This document shows, piece after piece, positions 9,152 through 18,025 of a stretch of 64,000 bases of DNA. The stretch is taken from assembly GCA_963746255.1 (NCBI GenBank), contig CAVVAJ010000005.1, forward strand, positions 124,001 to 188,000. The letters run 5' to 3'. Below the pieces are notes generated by a model. The model was not told where the DNA came from. It ran no database searches and saw only the letters and a program-made list of their open reading frames with translations. The translations under genes were made by a program, and so were the position numbers. Source of the stretch: DAOVXM01 sp963746255. GTDB taxonomy: Bacteria > Chloroflexota > Anaerolineae > Anaerolineales > UBA4823. Every line of letters starts with the position of its first letter. The stretch's first letter is position 1.

Positions 9152-10174
9152 TTATCGAGAATATTCATAAGATTGGATCCGCTGCCAGACAGCATCCAGA
9201 ATCTGCAGGGTAACAAGGTTGCGAACCGGCCAACCCTTTTTCATGATAAGGGGGTCATTGAAGCGATTTGGTCCCCAGGTGATATGGACACCGTCTTCCT
9301 GTAGTCCGTGATCAGGTAGAGGCTGTACCGCACGCCAATAGTTCAATAACGGGATCTCGTACTCAAGTGCTAATTCGGCGATCGTGGCATTGATACTGCC
9401 ATCCTTCTCCTCGTTATCTGCTTTTGTTGATAAAACGGGGACAATCCCTACGGATATGGTATATTCGATGATTTTTCGCATCTGTTGTTCAAATATATCT
9501 TGGTGCCAAACATCATTGCTGCCCAGCATAATTATCGCAATGGCAGGATTGGATATCCGGTATTCACATTCCAGGGGTGTCTCATTGGCTTGGCACTGAG
9601 TCCGGTCGGACCAGATCGGGGAGAATATCGATGAGGCATTGAACCCTGATTTCGCAGCTAGGCTCGTCCGTCCGTATGCGCCCTGATAATGATCGATTAT
9701 TGGCAAGAGATTCGTATAGTCACCCAATTCATAGTATTCCGGACCGCGATCAAAATCGCCTAGAAACCAGGCTGGTGTCGTCCCACAATCCCCAACTTTT
9801 GAGAATGAATTTGGATTGTTGCCTAGATCGATACCACGTGAGTAGATTTCAATGACCCGATCACTGATTTCCGGGACAATTGGTAATTCCTGCCATTCAT
9901 CTGGCCCGAGTGTCGGGCGAATGGTTGGAGAAGTCATTATGGTAGGGGCTGTTGTGATACCTAATGTCGGAGGAGGTCCAGGGTCTAATGTTTCCATCTT
10001 TTCGGGACTACCGGTTGGGGATATGGTTGGTTTAACCGTAGAGGGGGAAAGCGTGTAGTTTGATGTTGGAAGGTGTTGCGGGATATTTGTCGCAGACGTG
10101 CATCCCCCAACCAGCAAAATCGTAAATAAGATATTTAGCTGTAAGATTAGTTTCTTTCTACTGATAAAAAACAT
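9152..10174 (-). CDS. SGNH/GDSL-like lipoprotein
   Basis: Predicted outer-face lipoprotein: signal peptide with lipobox LLVGGC (lipidated Cys at about residue 25), then a Pro/Thr/Ser-rich spacer (to about 95), then an SGNH-hydrolase-like domain. Block III is seen as IMLGSNDVW and the C-terminal DGVHITWGPNR supplies the Asp/His block. At block I the usual GDS is VGDCGTTP, so Cys replaces the nucleophile Ser. It belongs to the acylation operon and overlaps no neighbour (20-base gaps). It may be a catalytic variant or a non-catalytic partner that binds the glycan acceptor. Confidence 0.75.
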   Translation of the reverse strand: MFFISRKKLILQLNILFTILLVGGCTSATNIPQHLPTSNYTLSPSTVKPTISPTGSPEKMETLDPGPPPTLGITTAPTIMTSPTIRPTLGPDEWQELPIVPEISDRVIEIYSRGIDLGNNPNSFSKVGDCGTTPAWFLGDFDRGPEYYELGDYTNLLPIIDHYQGAYGRTSLAAKSGFNASSIFSPIWSDRTQCQANETPLECEYRISNPAIAIIMLGSNDVWHQDIFEQQMRKIIEYTISVGIVPVLSTKADNEEKDGSINATIAELALEYEIPLLNYWRAVQPLPDHGLQEDGVHITWGPNRFNDPLIMKKGWPVRNLVTLQILDAVWQRIQSYEYSR

Positions 10175-10195
10175 ACTGGAGCGAATTATATCTGA

Positions 10196-11338
10196 TTACT
10201 TGGCTTGATACAGGATATTAGGAAGAGTACTTGAAATGACTTCAGCCAAAATGCTTGTCCCGTATGGAGATAAATGGACGGCTGTATTCGTAAATTCCTC
10301 TGGGGGAACCACGTCCCACATGTCGCTGTAAAGCCAGGCTGAGTTCTCGCTTTGTGCTTGCATCATTTGGCGGTAATCATCGTAAGCCCAACGTGGATAA
10401 TAGAAGTTGTAGCGGATTTCACTATTCTCACCGGAGCTGATAAAGATTGGCTCATTGATGATCCATAATGGTATGCTGCGTGTTACGTCATGACCAGCTC
10501 TAAGAATATCAAACGCGAGCTTGCTCGAATCAAGTGGGGGCGCTTCCCAAACATGAAATTCCATATCAGCGGCCAGGTTTTCTTGTTTTGCTGGAAAGAT
10601 TTCTGGGATGAAGTGATCAATACCTGTTGCACTCCATAGGACGCCGTACAATTGTAGCCGGATCAGATCTGCCAATTCGCGTCGAGCAGCGACTAGTGTG
10701 TGTAGAGCTACATTCCCATTGACAAGCGGGGGGTCTTCAGGGCTTAGGTCCAATTCGTAATTGTCGATAAGCACCCGGATTTTATCTGGGTTTTGGAGGA
10801 GCAGATCTGGAAAGAGCTGCTTATCATTTGGGAATGATTCCAACGTAACTAACCAGATCACCAAATCTGGCTGGTAGCGCATGGCTTCGGATAGGATTAC
10901 TAAATCCTTTGTCAAAGACATCACGGGGTAGCCAAGGTTGTAAAATTTCAACACTCTTCCATCGCGGAGTATCGTCTGTTTATGGTTCAGGTGGGCAGCG
11001 AGAGTGTCCTTCGGCGATAATAGATATCCCCAAGTTGATGAATCTCCGATTAAGATCACCCGAAACTCATTATCTGGTTTCGGGCCGGCGTCAATTCGGT
11101 GTGAAGCGAACATGGCGGCAAGATTGAAGAGACTCAGATTATATGATTTGGAAGGGTCATCACCGTAGGGCAGGCGTGTCCTTCCTGGAAATACAATATT
11201 ATATGCACTTGCTTTTCCGATTGACTTAAACGGATAGGAAAATGCAAAAAAGAAGCTAATGATGATAAACAGAGCGAGTGCTTTTAGTAGCACACCGCCA
11301 TAAAATTTCCATTGCTTTTGATTGGTGTTCTCTCTCAT
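10196..11338 (-). CDS. Membrane-anchored SGNH-fold protein (DltD/AlgX-like role)
   Basis: A 380-residue protein with one N-terminal membrane anchor (about residues 14-34) and an extracytoplasmic SGNH-type domain. Block I is intact: VILIGDSSTWGYLL (nucleophile Ser near residue 97). There is an Asn/Glu-containing segment IWLVTLESFPND, and a C-terminal AVHLSPYGTSILAE provides the catalytic His. In Dlt and alginate-acetylation systems such a protein takes the acyl group from the MBOAT side and transfers it to the final acceptor. It sits directly downstream of the MBOAT gene (47-base gap). Confidence 0.78.
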   Translation of the reverse strand: MRENTNQKQWKFYGGVLLKALALFIIISFFFAFSYPFKSIGKASAYNIVFPGRTRLPYGDDPSKSYNLSLFNLAAMFASHRIDAGPKPDNEFRVILIGDSSTWGYLLSPKDTLAAHLNHKQTILRDGRVLKFYNLGYPVMSLTKDLVILSEAMRYQPDLVIWLVTLESFPNDKQLFPDLLLQNPDKIRVLIDNYELDLSPEDPPLVNGNVALHTLVAARRELADLIRLQLYGVLWSATGIDHFIPEIFPAKQENLAADMEFHVWEAPPLDSSKLAFDILRAGHDVTRSIPLWIINEPIFISSGENSEIRYNFYYPRWAYDDYRQMMQAQSENSAWLYSDMWDVVPPEEFTNTAVHLSPYGTSILAEVISSTLPNILYQAK

Positions 11339-11385
11339 GCTCGAAACCCGGAGAGGGAAATCAAATAGAATATCGCTAGTATAGA

Positions 11386-12810
11386 TCAGCTAGAAAATAG
11401 CTGTTGGAAGACAGTGGTAGCTAGCTCGGGTGATGGGAGGGCGAACCAGACCCAACCTAGCGCGACATAGTTGAATGTAATAATCCAGCCGCCGATTTTT
11501 AGTCCAGTCGAAACCAACGGTGTTTCTTCCAGTGGGGATTTTCTATGCCTTATCCAACTCAACCAGCGATTATGGGCAAACAGACCTATCCCGTGCCATA
11601 ATCCCCAAATTGCAAAATTCCAGGTAATCCCATGCCAAAGACCAATTAGCAGCATGGTAGAAAGTTGTCCGATCAGAATCGTGAGCCAGTTTGGGTAGTT
11701 CAACTTGCTTTTGTGCAGTGAGCGGGTGAGTGGGTTAAAGAAGTATGCTCTGAACCATTGTGCAAGAGTGATATGCCAGCTGTTCCAAAAGGAAGTGATA
11801 TTCGTTTTTAGGTAAGGTGAGGTAAAGTTCTCTGGGAGTGCTATACCATGAAAATTACCTAAACCGATCGCAATGTCTGTATACCCGGAGAAATCAAAAT
11901 AGATTCTAAAAGCGTATGCATATAATAGCACCCACATCCATGGAGTGCTGTTTGTTTGGGGTGCATTTTGTGGATTCAACGCGATCAGGGCGAGAGCATC
12001 CGCAATCACAAACTTTTTAAACAAGCCAATCAGTACTCTCTGTCCACCTTGCAGGGTGTTCGATTTCCGTGAGCCATAAGATTGCCGATAATCCTTAACA
12101 AACCGCTGCACCCGATCGATCGGACCGGCCGTTATAGATGGATAAAAAAGTGTATAGGAAACATATTCCTTTAGTGTCACAGATGGTAGTTTGCCGTGCT
12201 GGCGGTCTCTGAGAGTGTGGATTAAACGAAATGCTAGATATGAGAATCCCAACCAACGCATATCTAACGGACTGGCAAGTTCGGTATTCTGGTTGGTTAG
12301 CATTCTCAAGGTCTCACTGGCTAACTTTGCTAATGGTTCCGCTTTTAGGATCATAAAGGTTAGGATGAGCAGAAGGAGTGTGATGGTAAGTGTGTATTTG
12401 TATCCTGAAAAATAACGAATTACTAACAACACCAGGGAACTTACAACCACCTCAGCCAGGAGAACATTTCTAATTTGTGGCGGACGAGTAGGGGTGATGC
12501 AGCACAGAGGTCCTGCATACCGCGTTAAACTGATTAGCAGGACAACGCCGATAATCACCCCGGCTGTAATCAGGTCAGCCCGGGCATTATGTTCGTTTGT
12601 AACTCTCGTTATTACCCAGATTAAGGCTACAATGCTTATTGAAGCGAGTGGGAACCAGAAATCGAGATTACGAATTGGAGTAGACGGCTGCAGCCAAAAT
12701 AACGCGAAGACACTGCTTATGAGTATTACCCATTTTTGCCAGCGTGCAGGGGTTATCCAGACCAGTAGAATAGTAATCCCACTGATGATTAGGATGCTCT
12801 CTATATTCAT
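11386..12810 (-). CDS. MBOAT-family membrane O-acyltransferase
   Basis: A 474-residue polytopic membrane protein with about ten hydrophobic segments. The MBOAT core is clear: YFDFSGYTDIAIGLGNFHGI, FWNSWHITLAQWFRAYFF and the active-site region GLWHGITWNFAIWGLWHG containing the invariant His. These enzymes (DltB, AlgI, PatA) move an acyl group from a cytoplasmic carrier across the membrane. The neighbouring ACP, FAAL, SGNH proteins and microprotein fit a DltB-like role. It starts 9 bases after the microprotein stop codon. Confidence 0.92.
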   Translation of the reverse strand: MNIESILIISGITILLVWITPARWQKWVILISSVFALFWLQPSTPIRNLDFWFPLASISIVALIWVITRVTNEHNARADLITAGVIIGVVLLISLTRYAGPLCCITPTRPPQIRNVLLAEVVVSSLVLLVIRYFSGYKYTLTITLLLLILTFMILKAEPLAKLASETLRMLTNQNTELASPLDMRWLGFSYLAFRLIHTLRDRQHGKLPSVTLKEYVSYTLFYPSITAGPIDRVQRFVKDYRQSYGSRKSNTLQGGQRVLIGLFKKFVIADALALIALNPQNAPQTNSTPWMWVLLYAYAFRIYFDFSGYTDIAIGLGNFHGIALPENFTSPYLKTNITSFWNSWHITLAQWFRAYFFNPLTRSLHKSKLNYPNWLTILIGQLSTMLLIGLWHGITWNFAIWGLWHGIGLFAHNRWLSWIRHRKSPLEETPLVSTGLKIGGWIITFNYVALGWVWFALPSPELATTVFQQLFSS

Positions 12811-12819
12811 TCTAGAAGT

Positions 12820-12939
12820 TTAGAAACCTTGGTATATCCACTGTGGTGATTGGTCAGATGTCATAACGATAATACTGAACAGAATAATCACCAACAGCAC
12901 TGCATACAGGTTTTGACGAGAAAATAGAATTCGCTTCAT
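12820..12939 (-). CDS. 39-residue membrane microprotein (DUF5989-like; DltX-like candidate)
   Basis: A small gene inside a longer open frame. The real start is taken as the ATG at 12939, 13 bases after the upstream lipoprotein stop, with AAAGG about 10 bases before it; the frame upstream of this is antisense-like and overlaps the lipoprotein gene. The product begins MKRILFSRQN, has one membrane segment (about 12-27) and ends SPQWIYQGF. Short proteins with a single membrane helix and an aromatic Tyr-containing C-terminus are found with MBOAT/SGNH clusters. In the Dlt system the equivalent microprotein DltX carries the acyl group on a C-terminal Tyr. The role here is an inference from position and the tail. 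Confidence 0.72.
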   Translation of the reverse strand: MKRILFSRQNLYAVLLVIILFSIIVMTSDQSPQWIYQGF

Positions 12940-12952
12940 AACTGTATTGCCT

Positions 12953-13345
12953 TTATCGATACCCACATAAACGCCATTCTCCACCTTCGTGAATGACTTC
13001 ATACGCTTTGGCAGACAGGTCAATGTCAAGAACTTCATTGCCGTAGTTAGCGTGAATGATACCCGTACACCCAACCAAAGATGCATCATCATGTTCCTCT
13101 ATCACATCACAGGCAACATTTTCGAGAGTGACCTCAAGAGCTGTAAACGAGGCAACCTCATCTATGGCGGTTGCTTCCCAAGCAGTGCATGAGTATGAAA
13201 TCAGCAGGTCACGATTACCAGCAGCAAGTGCCTGGTGATAGCCCTCAACTGCAGCCGCAGCATCATTGCTGTTTGTTCCACAAGCTGTGAGTAGGTAAAT
13301 TTGTATGATCAGAATCAGTGCAACTATTAGAGTGTTTGTTTTCAT
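12953..13345 (-). CDS. Small lipoprotein, NTF2-like/DUF4878-like fold suspected
   Basis: A 130-residue secreted lipoprotein: signal peptide with lipobox LLTACG (Cys at about residue 22). The mature part begins with an AAAAVEGYHQALAAGNRD segment typical of helix 1 of cystatin/NTF2-like lipoproteins, followed by beta-rich sequence with three or four Cys (CTAWE, NVACDV, LVGCTG, LCGYR) that could form disulfides. It is the first gene of the acylation operon. No enzymatic motif; the function is unknown. Confidence 0.75.
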   Translation of the reverse strand: MKTNTLIVALILIIQIYLLTACGTNSNDAAAAVEGYHQALAAGNRDLLISYSCTAWEATAIDEVASFTALEVTLENVACDVIEEHDDASLVGCTGIIHANYGNEVLDIDLSAKAYEVIHEGGEWRLCGYR

Positions 13346-13363
13346 AAGCGATCCATTCTACTG

Positions 13364-13392
13364 TGTATACGTGCTAATTTTACCAACAACTA
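13364..13392 (-). promoter_or_regulatory. Possible promoter of the acylation operon
   Basis: Minus-strand TATACA (13364-13369) with a weak -35 TAGTTG (13387-13392) at 17 bases, upstream of the first lipoprotein gene. The -35 match is poor. Confidence 0.35.
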
Positions 13393-13750
13393 TCATAATT
13401 TCTGTGTACCGGTTCAGATTCTTAGTATGCTGGGCTGAGAGCGTATTCTTTTTGATGGATAACTGACGATCTCTCCTGTGATTCGGGAAGAAGTGCGCTA
13501 ACTAAGTTGGGCTGTCAAAAAGCAACAATAATTTCGATCTTATGAGAGAAATGTAAAGATATTATGACAAATGTCAATTGTATTTTTGCGTGTAATTGGT
13601 GATAATTTCCTCGGAACTTTTTCCACGTTAGATAATGGTCAATATGGCGCTTGCATTAGCACCAATTTCAACGATATTTATGATCAACAGGGAAGGGGGC
13701 GTGGAAGAGATCCATGATATCAAGTGGAAATTAATTTATAGGAGAGATCA
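13393..13750. other. Divergent intergenic region upstream of folD
   Basis: About 360 bases without a gene between the lipoprotein and folD. AT-rich, with a clear ribosome site (AGGAG) just before folD. A possible plus-strand promoter is TTGCAT followed after 18 bases by TATTTA. No tRNA, riboswitch core or conserved repeat was recognised. Confidence 0.6.
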
Positions 13751-14632
13751 ATGACAGCTAACATAATCGATGGAAAAGCCATTGCCAAGCAGGTTCGGGA
13801 ACAAGTTGCAGCAGATGTCGAGGAATTACTCGCTGCAGGTCGGCCTCGACCGGGTTTAGCAGCAGTGTTGGTGGGAGAAAACCCAGCTTCAGAAGTTTAT
13901 GTACGCATGAAGCGCAAGGCTTGCGAAAAAGAGGGTTTGGAATCTTTCGGCTATACTCTGCCCGCTGATGCCTCTCAAGAGGAAGTTGAAAAGTTAGTAA
14001 AAGAATTAAATGCGGATCCGAAGGTAAATGGTATCCTGGTTCAGCTCCCGCTGCCTGATCACCTGGATGAAGAGAAAATACTCAATGCAATCAGTATCGA
14101 GAAAGATATTGACGGTTTCCATCCGATCAATATCGGCCGGTTGGCTCAAAAAGGTCGCGAGTCATTGTTTGTTCCCTGCACGCCAGATGGTGTGCTTTAC
14201 TTGATAGACCAGACTGGCTTTGAACTCCGTGGGGCAAATGCAGTGGTTTTGGGGCGTTCGAATATAGTTGGCATGCCTGTGGCTCTGCTGCTTGTCAAAC
14301 GCGATGCAACCGTTACTATCTGTCACTCACGTACTCAGGATCTTCCAGGTGTTTGCAGTCAAGCCGATGTATTAATCGCCGCGGTTGGTAGACCTGAGAT
14401 GGTCCGGAAAGATTGGGTCAAGCCTGGCGCGGTAGTTATTGATGTCGGAACGAACCGCGTCGATGATCCTACTCGCGAGAAGGGCTACCGCTTGGTTGGC
14501 GATGTAGCATTTGATGAAGTTAAAGAGGTTGCGGGTTGGATATCACCCTCGCCAGGTGGAGTTGGTCCGATGACTATCGCAATGTTGCTGCGTAATACGG
14601 TCAAGGGAGCGAAAATCCAAGCCGGTTTGTAA
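13751..14632 (+). CDS. folD: Bifunctional methylenetetrahydrofolate dehydrogenase/cyclohydrolase
   Basis: Interconverts 5,10-methylene-, methenyl- and 10-formyl-tetrahydrofolate in the cytoplasm, supplying one-carbon units for purine synthesis. The 293-residue length is standard. Signatures: YVRMKRKACEKEGL (active-site Tyr and Lys), ILVQLPLPDHLDEEKIL, KDIDGFHPINIGRL, PCTPDGVLYLI, the NADP-binding VVLGRSNIVGMPVALLL and the C-terminal PSPGGVGPMTIAMLL. A good ribosome site AGGAGAG precedes the ATG. It lies at the head of the purine-related plus-strand block. Confidence 0.97.
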   Translation: MTANIIDGKAIAKQVREQVAADVEELLAAGRPRPGLAAVLVGENPASEVYVRMKRKACEKEGLESFGYTLPADASQEEVEKLVKELNADPKVNGILVQLPLPDHLDEEKILNAISIEKDIDGFHPINIGRLAQKGRESLFVPCTPDGVLYLIDQTGFELRGANAVVLGRSNIVGMPVALLLVKRDATVTICHSRTQDLPGVCSQADVLIAAVGRPEMVRKDWVKPGAVVIDVGTNRVDDPTREKGYRLVGDVAFDEVKEVAGWISPSPGGVGPMTIAMLLRNTVKGAKIQAGL

Positions 14633-14651
14633 GGGATCACTCAGCAGAAAT

Positions 14652-14687
14652 AACCTCCGAAGAGATATCAGTCTTTGGAGGTTTTCA
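14652..14687 (+). terminator. Hairpin after folD
   Basis: AACCTCC (14652-14658) pairs with GGAGGTT (14677-14683), extended by AA/TT, and is followed by TTTT. A likely rho-independent terminator separating folD from the amidohydrolase, although the loop is long. Confidence 0.55.
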
Positions 14688-14776
14688 TTTATCAAGCAAG
14701 CCAATTGACTATTTGGATAAAATTTGCTACACTGAAAGTTGTCAGACAAATCAAATTAATACCGAAATTAAATACG

Positions 14777-16162
14777 ATGAGTACATTACTTGTTAAGCAT
14801 GCCACCTTAATCGTTTCGATGGATGACGATCGGCAAGAGATCCCCGATGGTGGACTTTTCTCTCGGGACGGCTTCATTGAACAAGTGGGTCCTTCGCATG
14901 AACTTCCGGCAGAAGCAGACAATATCCTCGATCTTGAGGGTCATGTTGTTCTCCCAGGATTGATTAACACGCACCACCATTTTTATCAAACTTTGACACG
15001 AGTTGTGCCAGGCGCACAGGATGTAAATTTATTCAATTGGTTAACTAGGTTATACCCAATTTGGGGACGGATGTCTCCTGAAGATATTCGCATCTCCACG
15101 AAGATAGCCCTAGCAGAACTTGCCCTCTCAGGCTGTACAACAGCTTCAGATCATCTGTATATTTTCCCAAATGGATCCCGGCTCGATGATGAGATCAATG
15201 CCGCCAAAGAGATCGGTTTGCGAATTCATGCTTCACGTGGCTCGATGAGCTTGGGCGAGAGCAAAGGTGGCTTACCTCCCGATCATGTCGTTGAAGAAGA
15301 AGATTTCATTCTGAATGACTCACAGCGTTTAATCACGACATATCACGATCCAAACCCGGGCGCGATGGTGCGAATTGTATTGGCCCCTTGTTCTCCCTTC
15401 AGCGTGACGCCTGAATTGATGCGCCAGAGTGCGGGATTGGCTCGCGAATATGGTGTGCGTCTTCATACTCATTTGGCGGAGACGCAGGATGAAGAGGCTT
15501 TTTGTGAAGAGAAATTTGGGTATCGCCCGGTAGCATTTATGGATAGGCTTAACTGGGTTGGCCAAGATGTGTGGTTTGCGCATTCAGTCTACGTCAATCA
15601 GGAAGAAATAAACTTATATGCGGATATTGGCTGCGGTGTTGCGCACTGCCCTACATCGAATATGCGTCTCGCCTCGGGTATAGCTCCGATTCTGGATATG
15701 GTTTCTAGCGGGGTGAATGTTGGATTAGGTGTCGATGGTTCAGCTAGCAACGATGGCTCACATATGCTTGAAGAAGTGAGGCAAGCTATGCTTGTGTCAC
15801 GTGTCCGTGCTGGGGTACAAGGAGCATCACTCTCAAAAGCAGAAGGGCATTCTCTAATGAGTGCCAGGCAGGCACTGGAATTGGCGACAAGGGGGAGTTC
15901 AGCTGTTTTGGGGCGCCGCGATATAGGTTCTTTAGAACCAGGCAAGTGTGCCGACTTCTTTGCTATCGATCTCAACCAACTGGAATATGCTGGTGCATGG
16001 CATGACCCTGTTGCAGCAGTTGTTTTTTGTGCGCCGGGAAAAGCAGCTTACACAGTCGTAGGAGGTAACATTGTTGTCGATCGAGGCAATTTAATCACCA
16101 GCGATCTTGGTCTTTTGGTAGAGCTGCATAATAGAGCAGCCGTTCGCTTGGTGAATGGATAA
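14777..16162 (+). CDS. Amidohydrolase, 8-oxoguanine deaminase/SsnA-like
   Basis: A 461-residue cytoplasmic amidohydrolase of the ATZ/TRZ subgroup that deaminates purine-like bases. The metal site is complete: LPGLINTHHHFYQTLTR (HxH), LHTHLAETQDE (His and Glu), FAHSVYVNQEE (His) and GLGVDGSASNDGS (Asp). The HLAETQDE and DGSASND signatures are typical of 8-oxoguanine deaminases and of SsnA in purine clusters. The start is the ATG at 14777 (MSTLLVKHA); the frame upstream of it is non-conserved. Adenine deaminase follows 60 bases downstream, supporting purine breakdown. The exact base is not proven by sequence. Confidence 0.87.
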   Translation: MSTLLVKHATLIVSMDDDRQEIPDGGLFSRDGFIEQVGPSHELPAEADNILDLEGHVVLPGLINTHHHFYQTLTRVVPGAQDVNLFNWLTRLYPIWGRMSPEDIRISTKIALAELALSGCTTASDHLYIFPNGSRLDDEINAAKEIGLRIHASRGSMSLGESKGGLPPDHVVEEEDFILNDSQRLITTYHDPNPGAMVRIVLAPCSPFSVTPELMRQSAGLAREYGVRLHTHLAETQDEEAFCEEKFGYRPVAFMDRLNWVGQDVWFAHSVYVNQEEINLYADIGCGVAHCPTSNMRLASGIAPILDMVSSGVNVGLGVDGSASNDGSHMLEEVRQAMLVSRVRAGVQGASLSKAEGHSLMSARQALELATRGSSAVLGRRDIGSLEPGKCADFFAIDLNQLEYAGAWHDPVAAVVFCAPGKAAYTVVGGNIVVDRGNLITSDLGLLVELHNRAAVRLVNG

Positions 16163-16222
16163 ACCGTTTAAGATGCCCATCTAAATGTGATGTATGAATG
16201 CGATAATCAAGTGAGATAGATA

Positions 16223-18019
16223 ATGGATCAAGACTTCTCACAACTATCTCGAGAACTGGTTGAAGTTGCCATTGGGAATGCACCCGCTGACCTAGTAATC
16301 CGGAATGCACGGTGGGTCTGTGTTCAATCCGGAGAGATAATACCCAATACTGATATTGCCATCAAAGGTCAGCGTATTGCTTTTGTAGGCTCAGATGCTT
16401 CACATACCATTCAGGCAGGAACGGAAATCATTGATGCAGACGATCGCTATGTATCTCCAGGTTTACTGGATGGGCATATGCATGTCGAATCGCAGATGCT
16501 GACCGTGACGGAATTTGTCCGCGCAGTAGTAGCCCATGGCACCACTGGTGTGTTTATCGATCCGCATGAAATCGCCAATGTATTTGGGCTGGAGGGTGTA
16601 CGGTTGATGGTTAACGAGGCCGCCGGACAGCCCATTCATGTCTGGGTTCAGATGCCATCTTGTGTGCCTTCCGCCCCAGGATTGGAGACATCAGGTGCGT
16701 TGATTGGCCCGGATGATGTAGCAGAAGCAATGACCTGGGAAGGGATTATCGGATTGGGTGAAATGATGAATTTCCCCGGAGTTATCGCTGGGGATCCAGC
16801 AATGCATGCGGAGATGTCGATCGCCAAGTTAGCAGGCAAAGTCATTGGTGGGCATTACGCTTCCTCTGATCTTGGGATTCCTTTTCATGGATATGTGGCA
16901 GGCAGTCCCGAAGATGATCATGAAGGCCTTACCATGCAGGACGCTGTTCAGCGCATCCGCCAAGGCATGAAAGCCATGGTCCGCTTTGGATCATCTGAAC
17001 ATAATGTTGATGAACAGGTACGTGCGATAACTGAACTCGGTTTGGATGCGCGTCATTTCATCTTGTGTACGGATGATTGTCACGCTGAGACATTGATCGA
17101 AGAAGGACATGTGAATCGCGCCATTCGGCGGGCGATTGCTCGCGGTCTATCTCCGATTCAAGCATATCAAATGGCTACGATCAATACGGCTGAACATTTT
17201 GGAGTCAGTCGGGAAGTGGGGCAGATAGCTCCAGGACGGTATGCCGATTTGGTAATTTATGAAGATTTCATCGACGTTATACCTGAAATTGTCTTTGCCA
17301 AAGGACAGAAAATTGCTGAGACTGGTAAACCATGTATCATGATTGACGAATTCCCCTATCCGGATTGGTCGCGTGCCTCAGTAAATATTGGACGAGAACT
17401 GGTAGAAGAAGATTTCAAGATACAAACCCCACCGGATTTAGGCATTCGATCTACAGTCCAAGCAAACGTCATCGGGATAATCGAGAATCAAGTGACAACA
17501 CGCCACCTGAAAATGGATATTCCAGTATCAGATCAGGAGGTTTTTTCTGACGTCGTGCATGATATTGCCAAGTTGGCGGTAATCGACCGTTATCGTGGAG
17601 ACGGTTTAGTTCAAATGGGATTGGTGAATGGCTTTGGCTTTACGTCTCCCTGTGCGGTGGCTTCAACAATTGCTCATGATTCGCATCAAATGGTTGTTGT
17701 CGGAACTGCAGAAGAGGATATGGCTATTGCTGCCAATAAACTAGTTCAAGTTGGTGGCGGGCAGATTGTAGTTCTTGAACAAGAGGTGATCGCACTGCTG
17801 GAATTACCAATTGCAGGATTGATATCTGACAAGCCAGCACAAGTGGTTGCGCGCAAAGCCCGGGAGATCATTAATGGATTTCAACTTTGCGGTTGCCAGA
17901 TTAATAATCCGAATATGCCGCTTAGTTTTTTAGCTTTGGCAGTGATTCCGGAATTGCGACTTTCTAATAAAGGGTTAGTAGATGTTAACCGTTTTGATTT
18001 CATCCCGCTGTTCGAGTAA
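16223..18019 (+). CDS. ade: Adenine deaminase
   Basis: Converts adenine to hypoxanthine. 598 residues, normal for the Ade family. Motifs: SPGLLDGHMHVESQML (HxHxE metal site), GTTGVFIDPHEIANVFG, PSCVPSAPGLETSG, GLGEMMNFPGVIAGD, GHYA (metal His) and FILCTDDCHAETLIEEGHV. The C-terminal half carries the family domain with GLVNGFGF and SHQMVVVGTAEEDM. Its start ATG at 16223 has a weak ribosome site. It is followed after 6 bases by a GntR regulator, indicating one operon. Confidence 0.95.
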   Translation: MDQDFSQLSRELVEVAIGNAPADLVIRNARWVCVQSGEIIPNTDIAIKGQRIAFVGSDASHTIQAGTEIIDADDRYVSPGLLDGHMHVESQMLTVTEFVRAVVAHGTTGVFIDPHEIANVFGLEGVRLMVNEAAGQPIHVWVQMPSCVPSAPGLETSGALIGPDDVAEAMTWEGIIGLGEMMNFPGVIAGDPAMHAEMSIAKLAGKVIGGHYASSDLGIPFHGYVAGSPEDDHEGLTMQDAVQRIRQGMKAMVRFGSSEHNVDEQVRAITELGLDARHFILCTDDCHAETLIEEGHVNRAIRRAIARGLSPIQAYQMATINTAEHFGVSREVGQIAPGRYADLVIYEDFIDVIPEIVFAKGQKIAETGKPCIMIDEFPYPDWSRASVNIGRELVEEDFKIQTPPDLGIRSTVQANVIGIIENQVTTRHLKMDIPVSDQEVFSDVVHDIAKLAVIDRYRGDGLVQMGLVNGFGFTSPCAVASTIAHDSHQMVVVGTAEEDMAIAANKLVQVGGGQIVVLEQEVIALLELPIAGLISDKPAQVVARKAREIINGFQLCGCQINNPNMPLSFLALAVIPELRLSNKGLVDVNRFDFIPLFE

Positions 18020-18025
18020 AAGCTA

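Noticed and set aside
13640..13750. Possible ZTP/pfl riboswitch upstream of folD
   Set aside because: The GGGGGCGTGG stretch recalls part of the motif, but the conserved pseudoknot and GCCGCCTGGGC segment are missing.
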